Below, piece by piece: positions 24,505-32,763 of a stretch of 52,877 bases of DNA. The notes beneath the pieces are model-generated. The model saw only the letters and a list, made by a program, of their open reading frames with translations, made no database searches and was not told the origin of the DNA. Within the stretch, counting starts at the first letter, position 1. Every line of letters begins with the position of its first letter. The translations under genes were made by a program, and so were the position numbers. This stretch comes from Pseudobutyrivibrio sp. OR37 (lineage in GTDB: Bacteria; Bacillota; Clostridia; Lachnospirales; Lachnospiraceae), in contig NZ_FOQF01000025.1 of NCBI RefSeq assembly GCF_900113655.1, positions 1 through 52,877 on the forward strand, read 5' to 3'.

Positions 24505-26556
24505 ATGAGCAAAACATTTTATCAGCAAACAGATGATATATTAGAGCGTTTCCAGCTTGCAACAGAGCGCATCTCTACTATAAAGGAAGACCATGATTTA
24601 CCTGAAAAGCTTCAGGCTTATTTCAATCAGGTAGCAGACTTTTTCATGACAGTTCTTCCTATTATGAATAAGGCAGCTGATGGTACACTTTTTGATCGTA
24701 CTATCACAGAATGTGAAAAAGACAATGATGCTGTATTTGCTATCTATGGTGAGGATACCTACAAAAACAGCTTCCTTTGTCCTACATACGCAGTGGCAGA
24801 GCTTGGTCAGGAATTAGGTGGCCCACTTTCTGCTATTTTCTACGAGATGACAAACATCATCGAGGCAGCCTTCGCAGGTCGTCTTGATAAGTTTACTATC
24901 TACGCAGAATTATTCCTTCAGGTTTATGGCGAGTGCCAGATGGAGGAAGAGGACAAATATCGCAAAGAAGGCATCCTTGATGCTATGTATTCTGCAAAGC
25001 ATGATTACTCTCAGTTATTTATGTCTGAGAGCATTATCAGCATGATTGATGCAGACTACGATTATTATAGAAACATCATCATGAAGGATGATTTGTCTGA
25101 TGACAGATACATGTACAAATATGGTATGTACATCGGACCAAATGAAAGAAAGATTGCAGCTCATTTACGTAGTCTTCCTCACGAGGATGTTGTTGCTATG
25201 GCACGCACCTATGTAGAAGGATACATCAAGGGCTTTGAGGTTACAGGCAAGGATATCACTATTAAGGATACTGTTGGTGTTCATGCACCAGTTGGTTTCG
25301 AGCTTATGACTCGCGAAGCTATCCGTCTTTTCGACGAGGCAGGTCTTGCATCTACAGTTAGATTTGGTGGTATGACATCACGCAACCTTTATTCATCAGT
25401 TCCTAACAAGCAGTGCGAATACGACCACAAGGATGACAGAGCATACTACTGGGACAAGGGTATGGCAGACAGAATGCTTGAGGTTCTTAAGAATACCTTC
25501 GAAAAGAACAAGGAGCTTGCAGCAGTATTTGGTGGCCCAGCTGTTATCGAAACCTTCGGTGAGAAGCCATTCGAGCCAGTTAACCACGATGCTAATGCAA
25601 AATACAGCGATAAGCAGAACGAGCTTAACGTTTATTTTGCCAGCCAGAATGGACAGATTACAAACGAATACATCCATGGCGAGGAGCGCAGCTTCACAAT
25701 TATCGCATATCCGATACCAGAAATCGGCAAGGACTTTAACGAAATCTTCAACGAAACAGTTGCAGTAAATACAATGGATTACGAGCTTTACAAGAACATC
25801 CAGCAGCACATCATCGATGTACTTGATCAGGGTGAAACTGTTCACATTACAGGACGTGGCGACAACCACACAGACATCACTGTAAAGCTTCATCATCTTG
25901 ATAATCCTGCAAAACAGACCAACTTCGAAAACTGCGTAGCTGATGTAAACATCCCTGTTGGTGAAGTGTTCACATCTCCTGAGCTTGAAGGTACAAACGG
26001 TGTGCTTCACGTTACTCAGGTTTACCTTAACGAGCTTGGTTACCGTAACCTTGAGCTTAAGTTTGAGGAAGGCAAAATTGTTTCATACACATGCAGCAAT
26101 TTTGATTCAGAAGAAGAAAACAAGAAATACATATATGATAACGTATTGTTCAAGCATGACACCCTTCCAATGGGAGAGTTCGCCATCGGAACAAACACAA
26201 GAGCATTTGTCATGGGACAGAAGTATGGCATCGCCGACAAGCTTCCAATCCTTATCGCTGAAAAGACAGGCCCTCACTTCGCAGTAGGTGATACCTGCTA
26301 TTCACACGCAGAGGATGTACCAATGTACAATCCAGACGGCAAGGAATGCATCGCCCGCGACAATTCATGCTCACTCCTAAGAAATGAAGATATTTCAAAG
26401 GCATATTTCAATTGCCACACAGATATAACAATACCTTATTACGAGCTAGGTGACATTACAGTCCACACAGCGGATGGCCGCACTCTCGATGTCATTCGCC
26501 AGGGCCGCTTCGTAATCCCTGGCACCGAGGAGCTGAATAAGGTTCTCGATTCGTAA
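24505..26556 (+). CDS. M29-like (thermophilic aminopeptidase T) metallopeptidase with long N-terminal extension
   Basis: A 683-residue protein. The C-terminal part carries the M29 metal-ligand pattern: GEVFTSPE (about residue 487), GEFAIGTN (about 556), GPHFAVGD plus a following Tyr (about 590) and NCHTDITIPY (about 636). These bind two metal ions for removal of N-terminal amino acids. Usual M29 enzymes have about 370-415 residues; here about 230 extra helical residues precede the peptidase. I do not recognise that extension. The start is ATG 24505, just after the membrane-protein gene. A frame opened at 24463 lies within that gene and has no ribosome site. Confidence 0.85.
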   Translation: MSKTFYQQTDDILERFQLATERISTIKEDHDLPEKLQAYFNQVADFFMTVLPIMNKAADGTLFDRTITECEKDNDAVFAIYGEDTYKNSFLCPTYAVAELGQELGGPLSAIFYEMTNIIEAAFAGRLDKFTIYAELFLQVYGECQMEEEDKYRKEGILDAMYSAKHDYSQLFMSESIISMIDADYDYYRNIIMKDDLSDDRYMYKYGMYIGPNERKIAAHLRSLPHEDVVAMARTYVEGYIKGFEVTGKDITIKDTVGVHAPVGFELMTREAIRLFDEAGLASTVRFGGMTSRNLYSSVPNKQCEYDHKDDRAYYWDKGMADRMLEVLKNTFEKNKELAAVFGGPAVIETFGEKPFEPVNHDANAKYSDKQNELNVYFASQNGQITNEYIHGEERSFTIIAYPIPEIGKDFNEIFNETVAVNTMDYELYKNIQQHIIDVLDQGETVHITGRGDNHTDITVKLHHLDNPAKQTNFENCVADVNIPVGEVFTSPELEGTNGVLHVTQVYLNELGYRNLELKFEEGKIVSYTCSNFDSEEENKKYIYDNVLFKHDTLPMGEFAIGTNTRAFVMGQKYGIADKLPILIAEKTGPHFAVGDTCYSHAEDVPMYNPDGKECIARDNSCSLLRNEDISKAYFNCHTDITIPYYELGDITVHTADGRTLDVIRQGRFVIPGTEELNKVLDS

Positions 26557-26613
26557 ATGGCCCAGGTCGTAGACGTGGACGGCGCGAGTCGGTGGTTAGA
26601 CCAAGTATAAATA

Positions 26614-26699
26614 GCCAGTAGGTAACAAGCTATTAGGTTTCTTAAGCGAAGCTTCCTATGCGGAGCGTAGAAACACTAATGCTTGTTGCCGTAACTGGC
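26614..26699 (+). repeat. Long branched hairpin upstream of purE
   Basis: GCCAGT and GGTAACAAGC (26614-26630) pair with GCTTGTTGCC and ACTGGC (26681-26699). ATTAGGTTTCT (26632-26642) pairs with AGAAACACTAAT (26669-26680) with one bulge. The tip has two small stems, AAGC-GAA-GCTT and CTATGC-GGA-GCGTAG. The element ends 25 bp before the purE start. The whole gap 26557-26724 contains no other gene. Confidence 0.8.
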
Positions 26700-26724
26700 G
26701 GGATATAGACTAGGAGGATATGTT

Positions 26725-27231
26725 ATGGCAAAAGTAAGTGTAGTTATGGGTAGTGATAGCGACATGCCTATTATGGCAAAGGCTATCGAAGTTTTGGAGC
26801 AGTTTGGGATTGATTACGAGGTTCGTATAATCTCAGCTCACCGCGAACCAGACATCTTTGTGGAGTACGCAAAGACTGCAAAGGACCGTGGGGTGCAGTG
26901 CATCATCGCAGGTGCAGGCAAAGCTGCACATCTTCCAGGCATGTGTGCAGCCATCTTCGAAGGCCCAGTTATCGGCATCCCTATGAAGACTAGCGATTTA
27001 GGTGGAGTGGATTCCCTCTACTCAATCGTTCAGATGCCAACAGGAGTTCCTGTAGCTACAGTAGCAATCAACGGAGGCGCCAACGCAGGCATTCTTGCAG
27101 TTAAAATGCTTGCCATGACAGATTCAACCCTAGCAGGCAAACTCCACGATTTCATCGTAGAGCAGAAGGAGTCCGTAGAATCAAAGGACGCAAAATTACA
27201 AAGCGAAGGCTATCGTGCCTTCTTATCTTAG
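26725..27231 (+). CDS. purE: N5-carboxyaminoimidazole ribonucleotide mutase
   Basis: Moves the carboxyl group of N5-CAIR to carbon 4 in purine synthesis. The 168-residue protein has the class I motifs GSDSDMPIM (residues 9-17), SAHREPD (38-44) and AGAGKAAHLPGM (about 69-80). It begins after AGGAGG. The partner purK, which makes N5-CAIR, is not in the window. A terminator follows directly, so purM may have its own transcript or depend on read-through. Confidence 0.95.
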   Translation: MAKVSVVMGSDSDMPIMAKAIEVLEQFGIDYEVRIISAHREPDIFVEYAKTAKDRGVQCIIAGAGKAAHLPGMCAAIFEGPVIGIPMKTSDLGGVDSLYSIVQMPTGVPVATVAINGGANAGILAVKMLAMTDSTLAGKLHDFIVEQKESVESKDAKLQSEGYRAFLS

Positions 27232-27239
27232 ATACGTAG

Positions 27240-27274
27240 AAGGAAACTCTTATAAAAAAGGGTTTCCTTTTATT
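27240..27274 (+). terminator. Rho-independent terminator after purE
   Basis: AAGGAAACTCT (27240-27250) pairs with AGGGTTTCCTT (27259-27269) with one G-T pair, then TTATTTA. It lies 8 bp after the purE stop. Confidence 0.8.
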
Positions 27275-27290
27275 TATAAATTTTTAATGA

Positions 27291-27426
27291 GCTTGTACTA
27301 AACCAAGTTGGAAGGCGCGAGCAAGAGGGCCCCATGCAAGCTAGGAAGGAACCGCGGAGCGGGAGGTTGCCTAGCGCAGTATGGGAGATGGCTTGCGGGA
27401 GCTTAGAAAGACAAAATTGTACAAGC
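27291..27426 (+). repeat. Long interrupted hairpin upstream of purM
   Basis: Nested pairs fold this 136-bp stretch: GCTTGTAC (27291-27298) with GTACAAGC (27419-27426), then GCAAG with CTTGC, CCCAT with ATGGG, GCTAGG with CCTAGC, AACC with GGTT, and a CCGC-GGA-GCGG tip. It shares two 8-mers in the same order, GGCGCGAG and GCGGAGCG, with the gap upstream of purE, which suggests a common origin. It ends 31 bp before the purM start. Confidence 0.7.
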
Positions 27427-27457
27427 GGATTATAAGTAATGTAAAAAGGAGAGAAAC

Positions 27458-28483
27458 ATGGATTACAAGAGTTCAGGAGTGGATATTGAGGCAGGATATG
27501 AGTCAGTGGAGCTCATGAAAAAGTTTGTGAAGGGCACTATGCGCCCAGAGGTCCTCGGCGGCCTTGGCGGTTTTTCAGGAGCCTTCGACTTAAGCGCTAT
27601 TAAGAATATGGATGAGCCAGTACTTTTATCGGGTACAGATGGCTGTGGCACAAAGGTTAAGCTAGCATTTCTTATGGATAAGCACGATACAATCGGTATC
27701 GATGCAGTTGCAATGTGTGTAAATGATGTTGCATGCGCAGGTGGTGAGCCTCTGTTCTTCCTAGATTATATTGCATGCGGTAAGAACATCCCTGAGAAGA
27801 TTGCTACAATCGTTAGCGGTGTTGCAGAGGGCTGTAAGCAGTCAGGATGCGCACTTGTAGGTGGCGAGACAGCAGAACACCCAGGTCTTATGCCAGAGGA
27901 AGAGTACGACCTTGCAGGCTTTGCAGTAGGTATCGTAGATAAGAAGGACATCATCACAGGCGAGAATCTTAAGGATGGTGATGTGCTTATCGGTATGGCA
28001 TCTACTGGTGTTCATTCAAATGGTTTCTCTCTTGTAAGAAAGATTTTCGATATGACAAAGGAAAGTCTTGACACATATTATGATGAATTGGGTTGCACAC
28101 TTGGCGAAGCACTTATCGCTCCAACACGTATTTACGTTAAGGCTCTCAAGGCTGTAAAGGATGCAGGCGTTCGCGTAAAGGCTTGCTCACACATCACAGG
28201 CGGTGGTTTCTACGAGAATATTCCACGTATGCTTCCAGAAGGAAAGCGCGCCGTTGTAGAGAAAAATTCTTACGAAGTTCCTGCAATCTTCAAGCTTATG
28301 GCTGCTAAGGGTAACGTATCAGAACAGATGATGTACAACACCTACAACATGGGCCTTGGTATGATTGTTGCAGTTGACCCAGCAGATGTTGATAAGACAA
28401 TGGAAGCTATGCGCTCAGCAGGCGACACACCTTACGTAGTTGGTAAAATCATCGACGGCGAAAAGGGCGTAGACCTCGTATAA
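27458..28483 (+). CDS. purM: Phosphoribosylformylglycinamidine cyclo-ligase (AIR synthetase)
   Basis: Closes the imidazole ring in purine synthesis using ATP. The 341-residue protein shows MDYKSSGVDIEAG at its start, GTDGCGTKVKLAF, the metal/ATP-site segment GIDAVAMCVNDVACAGGEPLFF (read in two parts), GGETAEHPGLM and SHITGGGFYENIPRML. Length is normal for the family. The start has AAGGAG seven bases upstream. Confidence 0.95.
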   Translation: MDYKSSGVDIEAGYESVELMKKFVKGTMRPEVLGGLGGFSGAFDLSAIKNMDEPVLLSGTDGCGTKVKLAFLMDKHDTIGIDAVAMCVNDVACAGGEPLFFLDYIACGKNIPEKIATIVSGVAEGCKQSGCALVGGETAEHPGLMPEEEYDLAGFAVGIVDKKDIITGENLKDGDVLIGMASTGVHSNGFSLVRKIFDMTKESLDTYYDELGCTLGEALIAPTRIYVKALKAVKDAGVRVKACSHITGGGFYENIPRMLPEGKRAVVEKNSYEVPAIFKLMAAKGNVSEQMMYNTYNMGLGMIVAVDPADVDKTMEAMRSAGDTPYVVGKIIDGEKGVDLV

Positions 28484-28513
28484 TCGCCTTTAATTGCATA
28501 TAAGTATAACTTA

Positions 28514-28605
28514 GGCAACTTCTAGCTAACAATCTATTATATTTCTCAAGGGAATCGTGTTAGATGACCGGAGAAATATAATGATTGTGAGCGTAAGAAG
28601 TAGCC
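28514..28605 (+). repeat. Long hairpin upstream of purN
   Basis: GGCAACTTCT (28514-28523) pairs with AGAAGTAGCC (28596-28605), GCTAACAATC with GATTGTGAGC, and ATTATATTTCTC (28536-28547) with GAGAAATATAAT (28571-28582). In all more than 30 base pairs form with few mismatches. The loop is 23 nt. The element ends 15 bp before the purN start, close to its ribosome site. Confidence 0.8.
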
Positions 28606-28620
28606 GGATTTGGAGAATAG

Positions 28621-29247
28621 ATGAAAATTGCTGTATGTGTGTCTGGCGGTGGCACAAACCTCCAGGCAATTATTGATAAAATTGAATCAGGTGAGATTCA
28701 CAATACTGAGATTGCAGTTGTAATCTCAAATAATAAAAATGCCTACGCCCTAGAGCGTGCAGCAAAAGCCGGAATCGAAGGCGTGTGCATCAGCCCAAAG
28801 GATTATGCATCCCGCGATGAATTCAACAAAGCATTTCTTGAGAAGCTTAATTCTTATAATGTAGATTTAGTAGTGCTGGCAGGATTCTTAGTGGTGATTC
28901 CAGAGGAAATGATTCGCCAGTATAGGAACAGAATCATCAATATCCATCCATCCCTGATACCAAGCTTCTGTGGCACAGGCTACTATGGCTTAAAGGTACA
29001 CGAGGGGGTTCTCTCCCGCGGTGTAAAAGTCACCGGCGCCACATGCCACTTCGTGGATGAAGGCACCGACACTGGCCCAATCATCTTGCAGAAGGCTGTC
29101 GAGGTTTTAGAAGGCGACACTCCTGAAATCCTCCAGCGTCGTGTCATGGAGCAAGCCGAGTGGATTATCATGCCACGCGCCATAGACCTAATTGCGCGTG
29201 GATGTGTCAGCGTGGTAGATGGCAAGGTACATATCGCTGCAAAATAA
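28621..29247 (+). CDS. purN: Phosphoribosylglycinamide formyltransferase
   Basis: Adds a formyl group from 10-formyl-tetrahydrofolate to GAR in purine synthesis. The 208-residue protein has VSGGGTNLQAI near residue 8, the catalytic region INIHPSLIPSFCGTGYYG (Asn-x-His near 107), and the folate-site Asp in VDEGTDTGPII. The loop SFCGTGYYG replaces the common AFKGLxAxx form, a known clostridial variant in my recollection. It begins after TTTGGAG. Confidence 0.94.
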   Translation: MKIAVCVSGGGTNLQAIIDKIESGEIHNTEIAVVISNNKNAYALERAAKAGIEGVCISPKDYASRDEFNKAFLEKLNSYNVDLVVLAGFLVVIPEEMIRQYRNRIINIHPSLIPSFCGTGYYGLKVHEGVLSRGVKVTGATCHFVDEGTDTGPIILQKAVEVLEGDTPEILQRRVMEQAEWIIMPRAIDLIARGCVSVVDGKVHIAAK

Positions 29248-29252
29248 ATGTA

Positions 29253-29762
29253 TTACCACTGTAGGAAGAAAGATAGAAAATGCAGTGGTAAAAAAAGAGT
29301 AGGATTACCACTGTAAGAGAAAAGGCACGAAATGCAGTGGTAAAAAAAGAGTAGGATTACCACTGTAAGAAGAAAGACATGAAATATAGTGGTAAAGCAA
29401 GCGGGAAAATACCACTGCAAATCAGTCAGCGCGAAATACAGTGGTAAAGTAAGAGAGAAATTACCACTGTGACCCAGCTAGTGCAAAATCCAGTGGTAAA
29501 AATAGAGAGATTACCACTACCACCCAGTTAAAATGGAAAAGCTAGAGGTAAAGAAAAAGCAAATTACCACTAGTGAAGCTGAAAATCTAAGCTGCTAGAG
29601 GTAAACCAAACAGAGATTACCACTAGCACCCAGCGAAAATAGAAATGCTAGTGGTAACCTAGCAAAAATTACCACTAGCACCCAGCAAAAATAGAAATAC
29701 TAGTGGTAACCCAGCAAAAAATTACCACTACCACCCGGTACAGACAGAAGCGCTAGTGGTAA
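29253..29762. repeat. Array 2: 10 tandem palindromic units, TTACCACT...AGTGGTAA, ~52 bp period
   Basis: Units begin at 29253, 29305, 29357, 29409, 29461, 29511, 29564, 29617, 29669 and 29722. They fill the purN-purD gap. Units 1-5 extend the stem as ACTG/CAGT; units 6-10 extend it as ACTA/TAGT, with unit 8 reaching an 11-bp perfect stem ending AGC/GCT. Units 6 and 7 have AGAGGTAA on the right. The filler is A-rich and unlike the filler of array 1, yet the end octamers and the period are the same. The last unit ends 25 bp before purD. Confidence 0.92.
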
Positions 29763-29787
29763 AGGAGCAAATATTGGAGGAGAATAC

Positions 29788-31059
29788 ATGAAAGTTTTAA
29801 TAGTAGGTAGCGGCGGACGTGAGCATGCAATTGCACTTGCGGTTTCAAGAAGCCAGAAGGTAGACAAGATTTACTGCGCACCAGGAAATGCAGGTATTGC
29901 GGAGCTTGCAGAATGCGTAGATATAAAGGCAATGGAGTTCGACAAGCTTGTTGCCTTTGCCAAGGAAAAGGAGATTGACCTTACAATCATCGGCATGGAT
30001 GATCCACTTGTAGGTGGCGTAGTTGATGAATTTGAAAAGGCTGGTCTTAGATGCTTTGGCCCTAGAAAGAATGCGGCTATCCTTGAGGGTTCAAAAGCAT
30101 TCTCAAAGGATTTAATGAAGAAATATAATATCCCAACAGCGGGCTATGAGAATTTCACAGACCCAGAGGCTGCCTTAAAGTACCTTGAAACAGCAAAATA
30201 CCCAATCGTATTGAAGGCTGATGGCCTTGCACTTGGTAAGGGGGTGCTTATCTGTGAGAATCATGAGCAGGCGGTAGCAGGTGTTGCAGAAATCATGCAG
30301 GACAAGAAGTTTGGAAACGCTGGCAACACAATGGTTATCGAAGAGTTCATGACAGGTCGCGAGGTTTCTGTACTTTCATTTGTAGATGGAAACACAGTAA
30401 AGATTATGTCATCTGCGCAGGATCATAAGCGTGCAGGTGATGGGGATACTGGCCTTAACACAGGTGGTATGGGTAACTTCTCGCCATCTCCATTCTTCAC
30501 AAAAGAGGTAGAGGAATTCTGCCAGAAGAATATCTTCCAGCCTACAGTAGATGCTATGAAGGCTGAGGGAAGAGAGTTCAAGGGAGTTATCTTCTTTGGT
30601 TTGATGCTTACAGAGGATGGCCCAAAGGTTCTTGAATATAATGCAAGATTTGGAGATCCAGAAGCACAGGTAGTGTTACCTAGACTAAAAAATGATATAA
30701 TCGATGTAATGGAAGCTTGCATTGATGGTAAGCTTGATGAAATCGATCTACAGTTTTCTGATGAAGCAGCAGTTTGCGTAGTACTTGCTTCTGAGGGTTA
30801 TCCAGTTTCTTACAAGAAGGGATTTCCTATTACAGGCTTTGACAAGTTCAACAACAAGGATTATTTCTGCTTCCACGCTGGCACTGCCTTTAACGATAAG
30901 GGCGAGATTGTCACAAACGGAGGACGTGTGCTTGGCATTACAGCACTTGGCGATACATTAGTAGAGGCTCGTGCAAAGGCTTATGAAGCTACCGAATGGA
31001 TTGATTTCGAAAATAAATATATGAGACATGATATCGCAAATGCGATATTAAATAACTAG
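29788..31059 (+). CDS. purD: Phosphoribosylamine-glycine ligase (GAR synthetase)
   Basis: An ATP-grasp enzyme that joins glycine to phosphoribosylamine. The 423-residue protein shows VLIVGSGGREHAIA at the start, GPRKNAAILEGSKAFSKDLM, YPIVLKADGLALGKGV (ATP grasp), and the signature RFGDPEAQVVLPRL near residue 287. It starts after TTGGAGGAG. It is probably read from the purN side through array 2, or from a promoter that I cannot see within the array. Confidence 0.95.
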   Translation: MKVLIVGSGGREHAIALAVSRSQKVDKIYCAPGNAGIAELAECVDIKAMEFDKLVAFAKEKEIDLTIIGMDDPLVGGVVDEFEKAGLRCFGPRKNAAILEGSKAFSKDLMKKYNIPTAGYENFTDPEAALKYLETAKYPIVLKADGLALGKGVLICENHEQAVAGVAEIMQDKKFGNAGNTMVIEEFMTGREVSVLSFVDGNTVKIMSSAQDHKRAGDGDTGLNTGGMGNFSPSPFFTKEVEEFCQKNIFQPTVDAMKAEGREFKGVIFFGLMLTEDGPKVLEYNARFGDPEAQVVLPRLKNDIIDVMEACIDGKLDEIDLQFSDEAAVCVVLASEGYPVSYKKGFPITGFDKFNNKDYFCFHAGTAFNDKGEIVTNGGRVLGITALGDTLVEARAKAYEATEWIDFENKYMRHDIANAILNN

Positions 31060-31072
31060 CAACGAGGAAGAT

Positions 31073-31414
31073 ATGCACGAATTAGCAGTAACAGAATATG
31101 TTTTTAACTTGGTAAAAAAGCAGGCTGAGGCCAATGATGTAGAGAAGGTGGAGAAGATTCATTTACTTATTGGTGACCAGTGCGATTATGTACCAGAGAT
31201 TATCGAGGAATATTTGCAGGTAATGAGCGAGGGGACACCACTTGATGGGGTAAAGGTAGACGCTAAGGTAAAGGAATCCACAGTGCTTTGCAAGGATTGT
31301 GGTGCTACATTTACCAGACATGAATTTAAAGGAAGTTGTCCAAAATGCGGAAGCGATAATCTAAAGCTTAATCGATGCACAGATTTTATCGTAGAAAATA
31401 TTGAGGCTAGATAA
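31073..31414 (+). CDS. hypA: HypA-family nickel metallochaperone
   Basis: A 113-residue protein. It begins MHE, which in HypA binds nickel through the N-terminus and His2. It has a zinc-binding C-x2-C...C-x2-C arrangement at about residues 73-93 (CKDCGATF...CPKCGS). HypA delivers nickel to [NiFe] hydrogenase or urease. No hydrogenase or other hyp genes are in the window, and it sits 13 bp after purD, so its client is uncertain. The start follows ACGAGGAAG. Confidence 0.88.
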   Translation: MHELAVTEYVFNLVKKQAEANDVEKVEKIHLLIGDQCDYVPEIIEEYLQVMSEGTPLDGVKVDAKVKESTVLCKDCGATFTRHEFKGSCPKCGSDNLKLNRCTDFIVENIEAR

Positions 31415-31441
31415 TTATTAGAAATAGAAGGTTTTTACAAA

Positions 31442-32023
31442 ATGACAATCATACTAGATGGCATAACTAAATCATACAACGGCAAAAAGGTTCTTGATAA
31501 CTTAAAGGTGGAAATAGAAGATGGCAGATGCTATGCCTTCGTTGGGGACGAAGGTTCAGGCAAAACCACCGCTCTAAAGATTTTCATGGGATTAGAAAAT
31601 CCTGACGAAGGAAGCGTGGCACGAATGGGAGATTACAAATATCCTACACTTCACAGCGCCTACGTTTCCCAGGATGGCCAGCTTAATCTTAAGAAAAGCG
31701 CTACCTGGAATGTTAAAAAGGCACACAGATGGGCCAGCAAGGGAAGAGCAGCAGAGGAGCTGTCGCGCTTCCTTCCTGAGGACAGATTGGAGATTCCGGT
31801 TGGTGAGCTGACATCTGTTGAAAGACGTTTGGTGGAGCTTACCAGAGCATTCTTTGTTCCTGCTGATTTCATAGTTTTGGACGAGCCATTTGAAGGAATG
31901 GATGAAGAGCTTAGAGCTAAATGTCTGGATTACATTATGCAGATAAAAGGCAACAGACCTCTTCTGATAGCTCAAAGAACAGAGGACGGATTGGATTTCG
32001 CTAAAAAGATAAGATTGTCATAA
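31442..32023 (+). CDS. Small ABC-type ATPase with degenerate signature
   Basis: A 193-residue ATP-binding protein. Walker A is GDEGSGKTT at about residues 35-43; Walker B is FIVLDEPFEG near 140. In place of LSGGQ it has LTSVERR, and it is about 20-40 residues shorter than normal ABC ATPases. No permease is next to it: hypA precedes and an MgtC-like gene follows. It could be a transporter subunit whose partner is elsewhere, or a non-transport ABC protein. Confidence 0.75.
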   Translation: MTIILDGITKSYNGKKVLDNLKVEIEDGRCYAFVGDEGSGKTTALKIFMGLENPDEGSVARMGDYKYPTLHSAYVSQDGQLNLKKSATWNVKKAHRWASKGRAAEELSRFLPEDRLEIPVGELTSVERRLVELTRAFFVPADFIVLDEPFEGMDEELRAKCLDYIMQIKGNRPLLIAQRTEDGLDFAKKIRLS

Positions 32024-32040
32024 TGCTACGGGGGGTGTTT

Positions 32041-32736
32041 ATGGTAAATACGATATTTGATTACTTAGAGGGAATGAGCGATGGAGCAGTAGCAATCCGT
32101 CTGATTTTAGCGACCTTTTGTGGAAGCTTAATTGGATGGGAGCGTGTGGTTAGACGCCACAGTGCTGGCATCCGCACATTCTCTCTTGTTAGTTTAGGCT
32201 CTGCAGTTGCAACGGTATTGAATATTTATTTATCATACCTGCCTGATTTAAATGCAGATGTTAGCCGTATTCCTGCGGGAGTTGTAAGCGGCATCGGATT
32301 TCTTGGTGCCGGCACAATCATTGTGACTGGCCGTAACCAGATTAAAGGTCTTACCACTGCGGCTTCCCTTTGGGTGGCATCCTGCATGGGAATGGCCTTT
32401 GGAGCTGGCTATCTGTTTGTAGGATTAGTATGCTTTGTACTGGTAATGACAGCCAATGTGATTTTGGTACATGTCAGTCAGAAGGTGGAAGAATACAGCC
32501 GTTATGTCAGCGTATATGTTGAGGTGGAGGAGAACAACGGTGTGAAAAAGCTTAGAAAGAAATTTGCAGAGATGGGCTATCAAATCTCCAGCATGAACAA
32601 AACAAAGGATAAGACCTTGTTGGGCACTGACACCGCACTGATGATAGAGCTTGATTTCGGGGGGAGACATTCTCATCAGGAGCTTTTAGAAACACTTAAC
32701 AATTTAGATTTTGTAAGCTATGTGGAAGAAGTATAG
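32041..32736 (+). CDS. MgtC/SapB-family membrane protein
   Basis: A 231-residue protein with about four membrane spans (residues 13-130) and a soluble C-terminal domain that resembles an ACT fold (about 150-231). The family motifs GSLIGWER, GIRTFSLVSLGSA, GIGFLGAGTI and GLTTAASLWVASCMG are all present. MgtC proteins relate to growth at low magnesium and to control of ATP synthase or membrane potential. I chose ATG 32041, five bases after GGGGGTG; an ATG at 32023 overlaps the ATPase stop but has no ribosome site. Confidence 0.88.
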   Translation: MVNTIFDYLEGMSDGAVAIRLILATFCGSLIGWERVVRRHSAGIRTFSLVSLGSAVATVLNIYLSYLPDLNADVSRIPAGVVSGIGFLGAGTIIVTGRNQIKGLTTAASLWVASCMGMAFGAGYLFVGLVCFVLVMTANVILVHVSQKVEEYSRYVSVYVEVEENNGVKKLRKKFAEMGYQISSMNKTKDKTLLGTDTALMIELDFGGRHSHQELLETLNNLDFVSYVEEV

Positions 32737-32763
32737 CAGGGGATATTTTATTGGAGGGTGATT

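Noticed and set aside
26557-26724. Purine riboswitch before purE
   Set aside because: The loop-loop motifs of the purine aptamer are absent; the fold is a long branched hairpin instead.
32351-32362. TTACCACTGCGG, identical to a unit edge of array 1, inside the MgtC-like gene
   Set aside because: It encodes the conserved GLTTAASLW motif and has no inverted partner at the right distance; coincidence.
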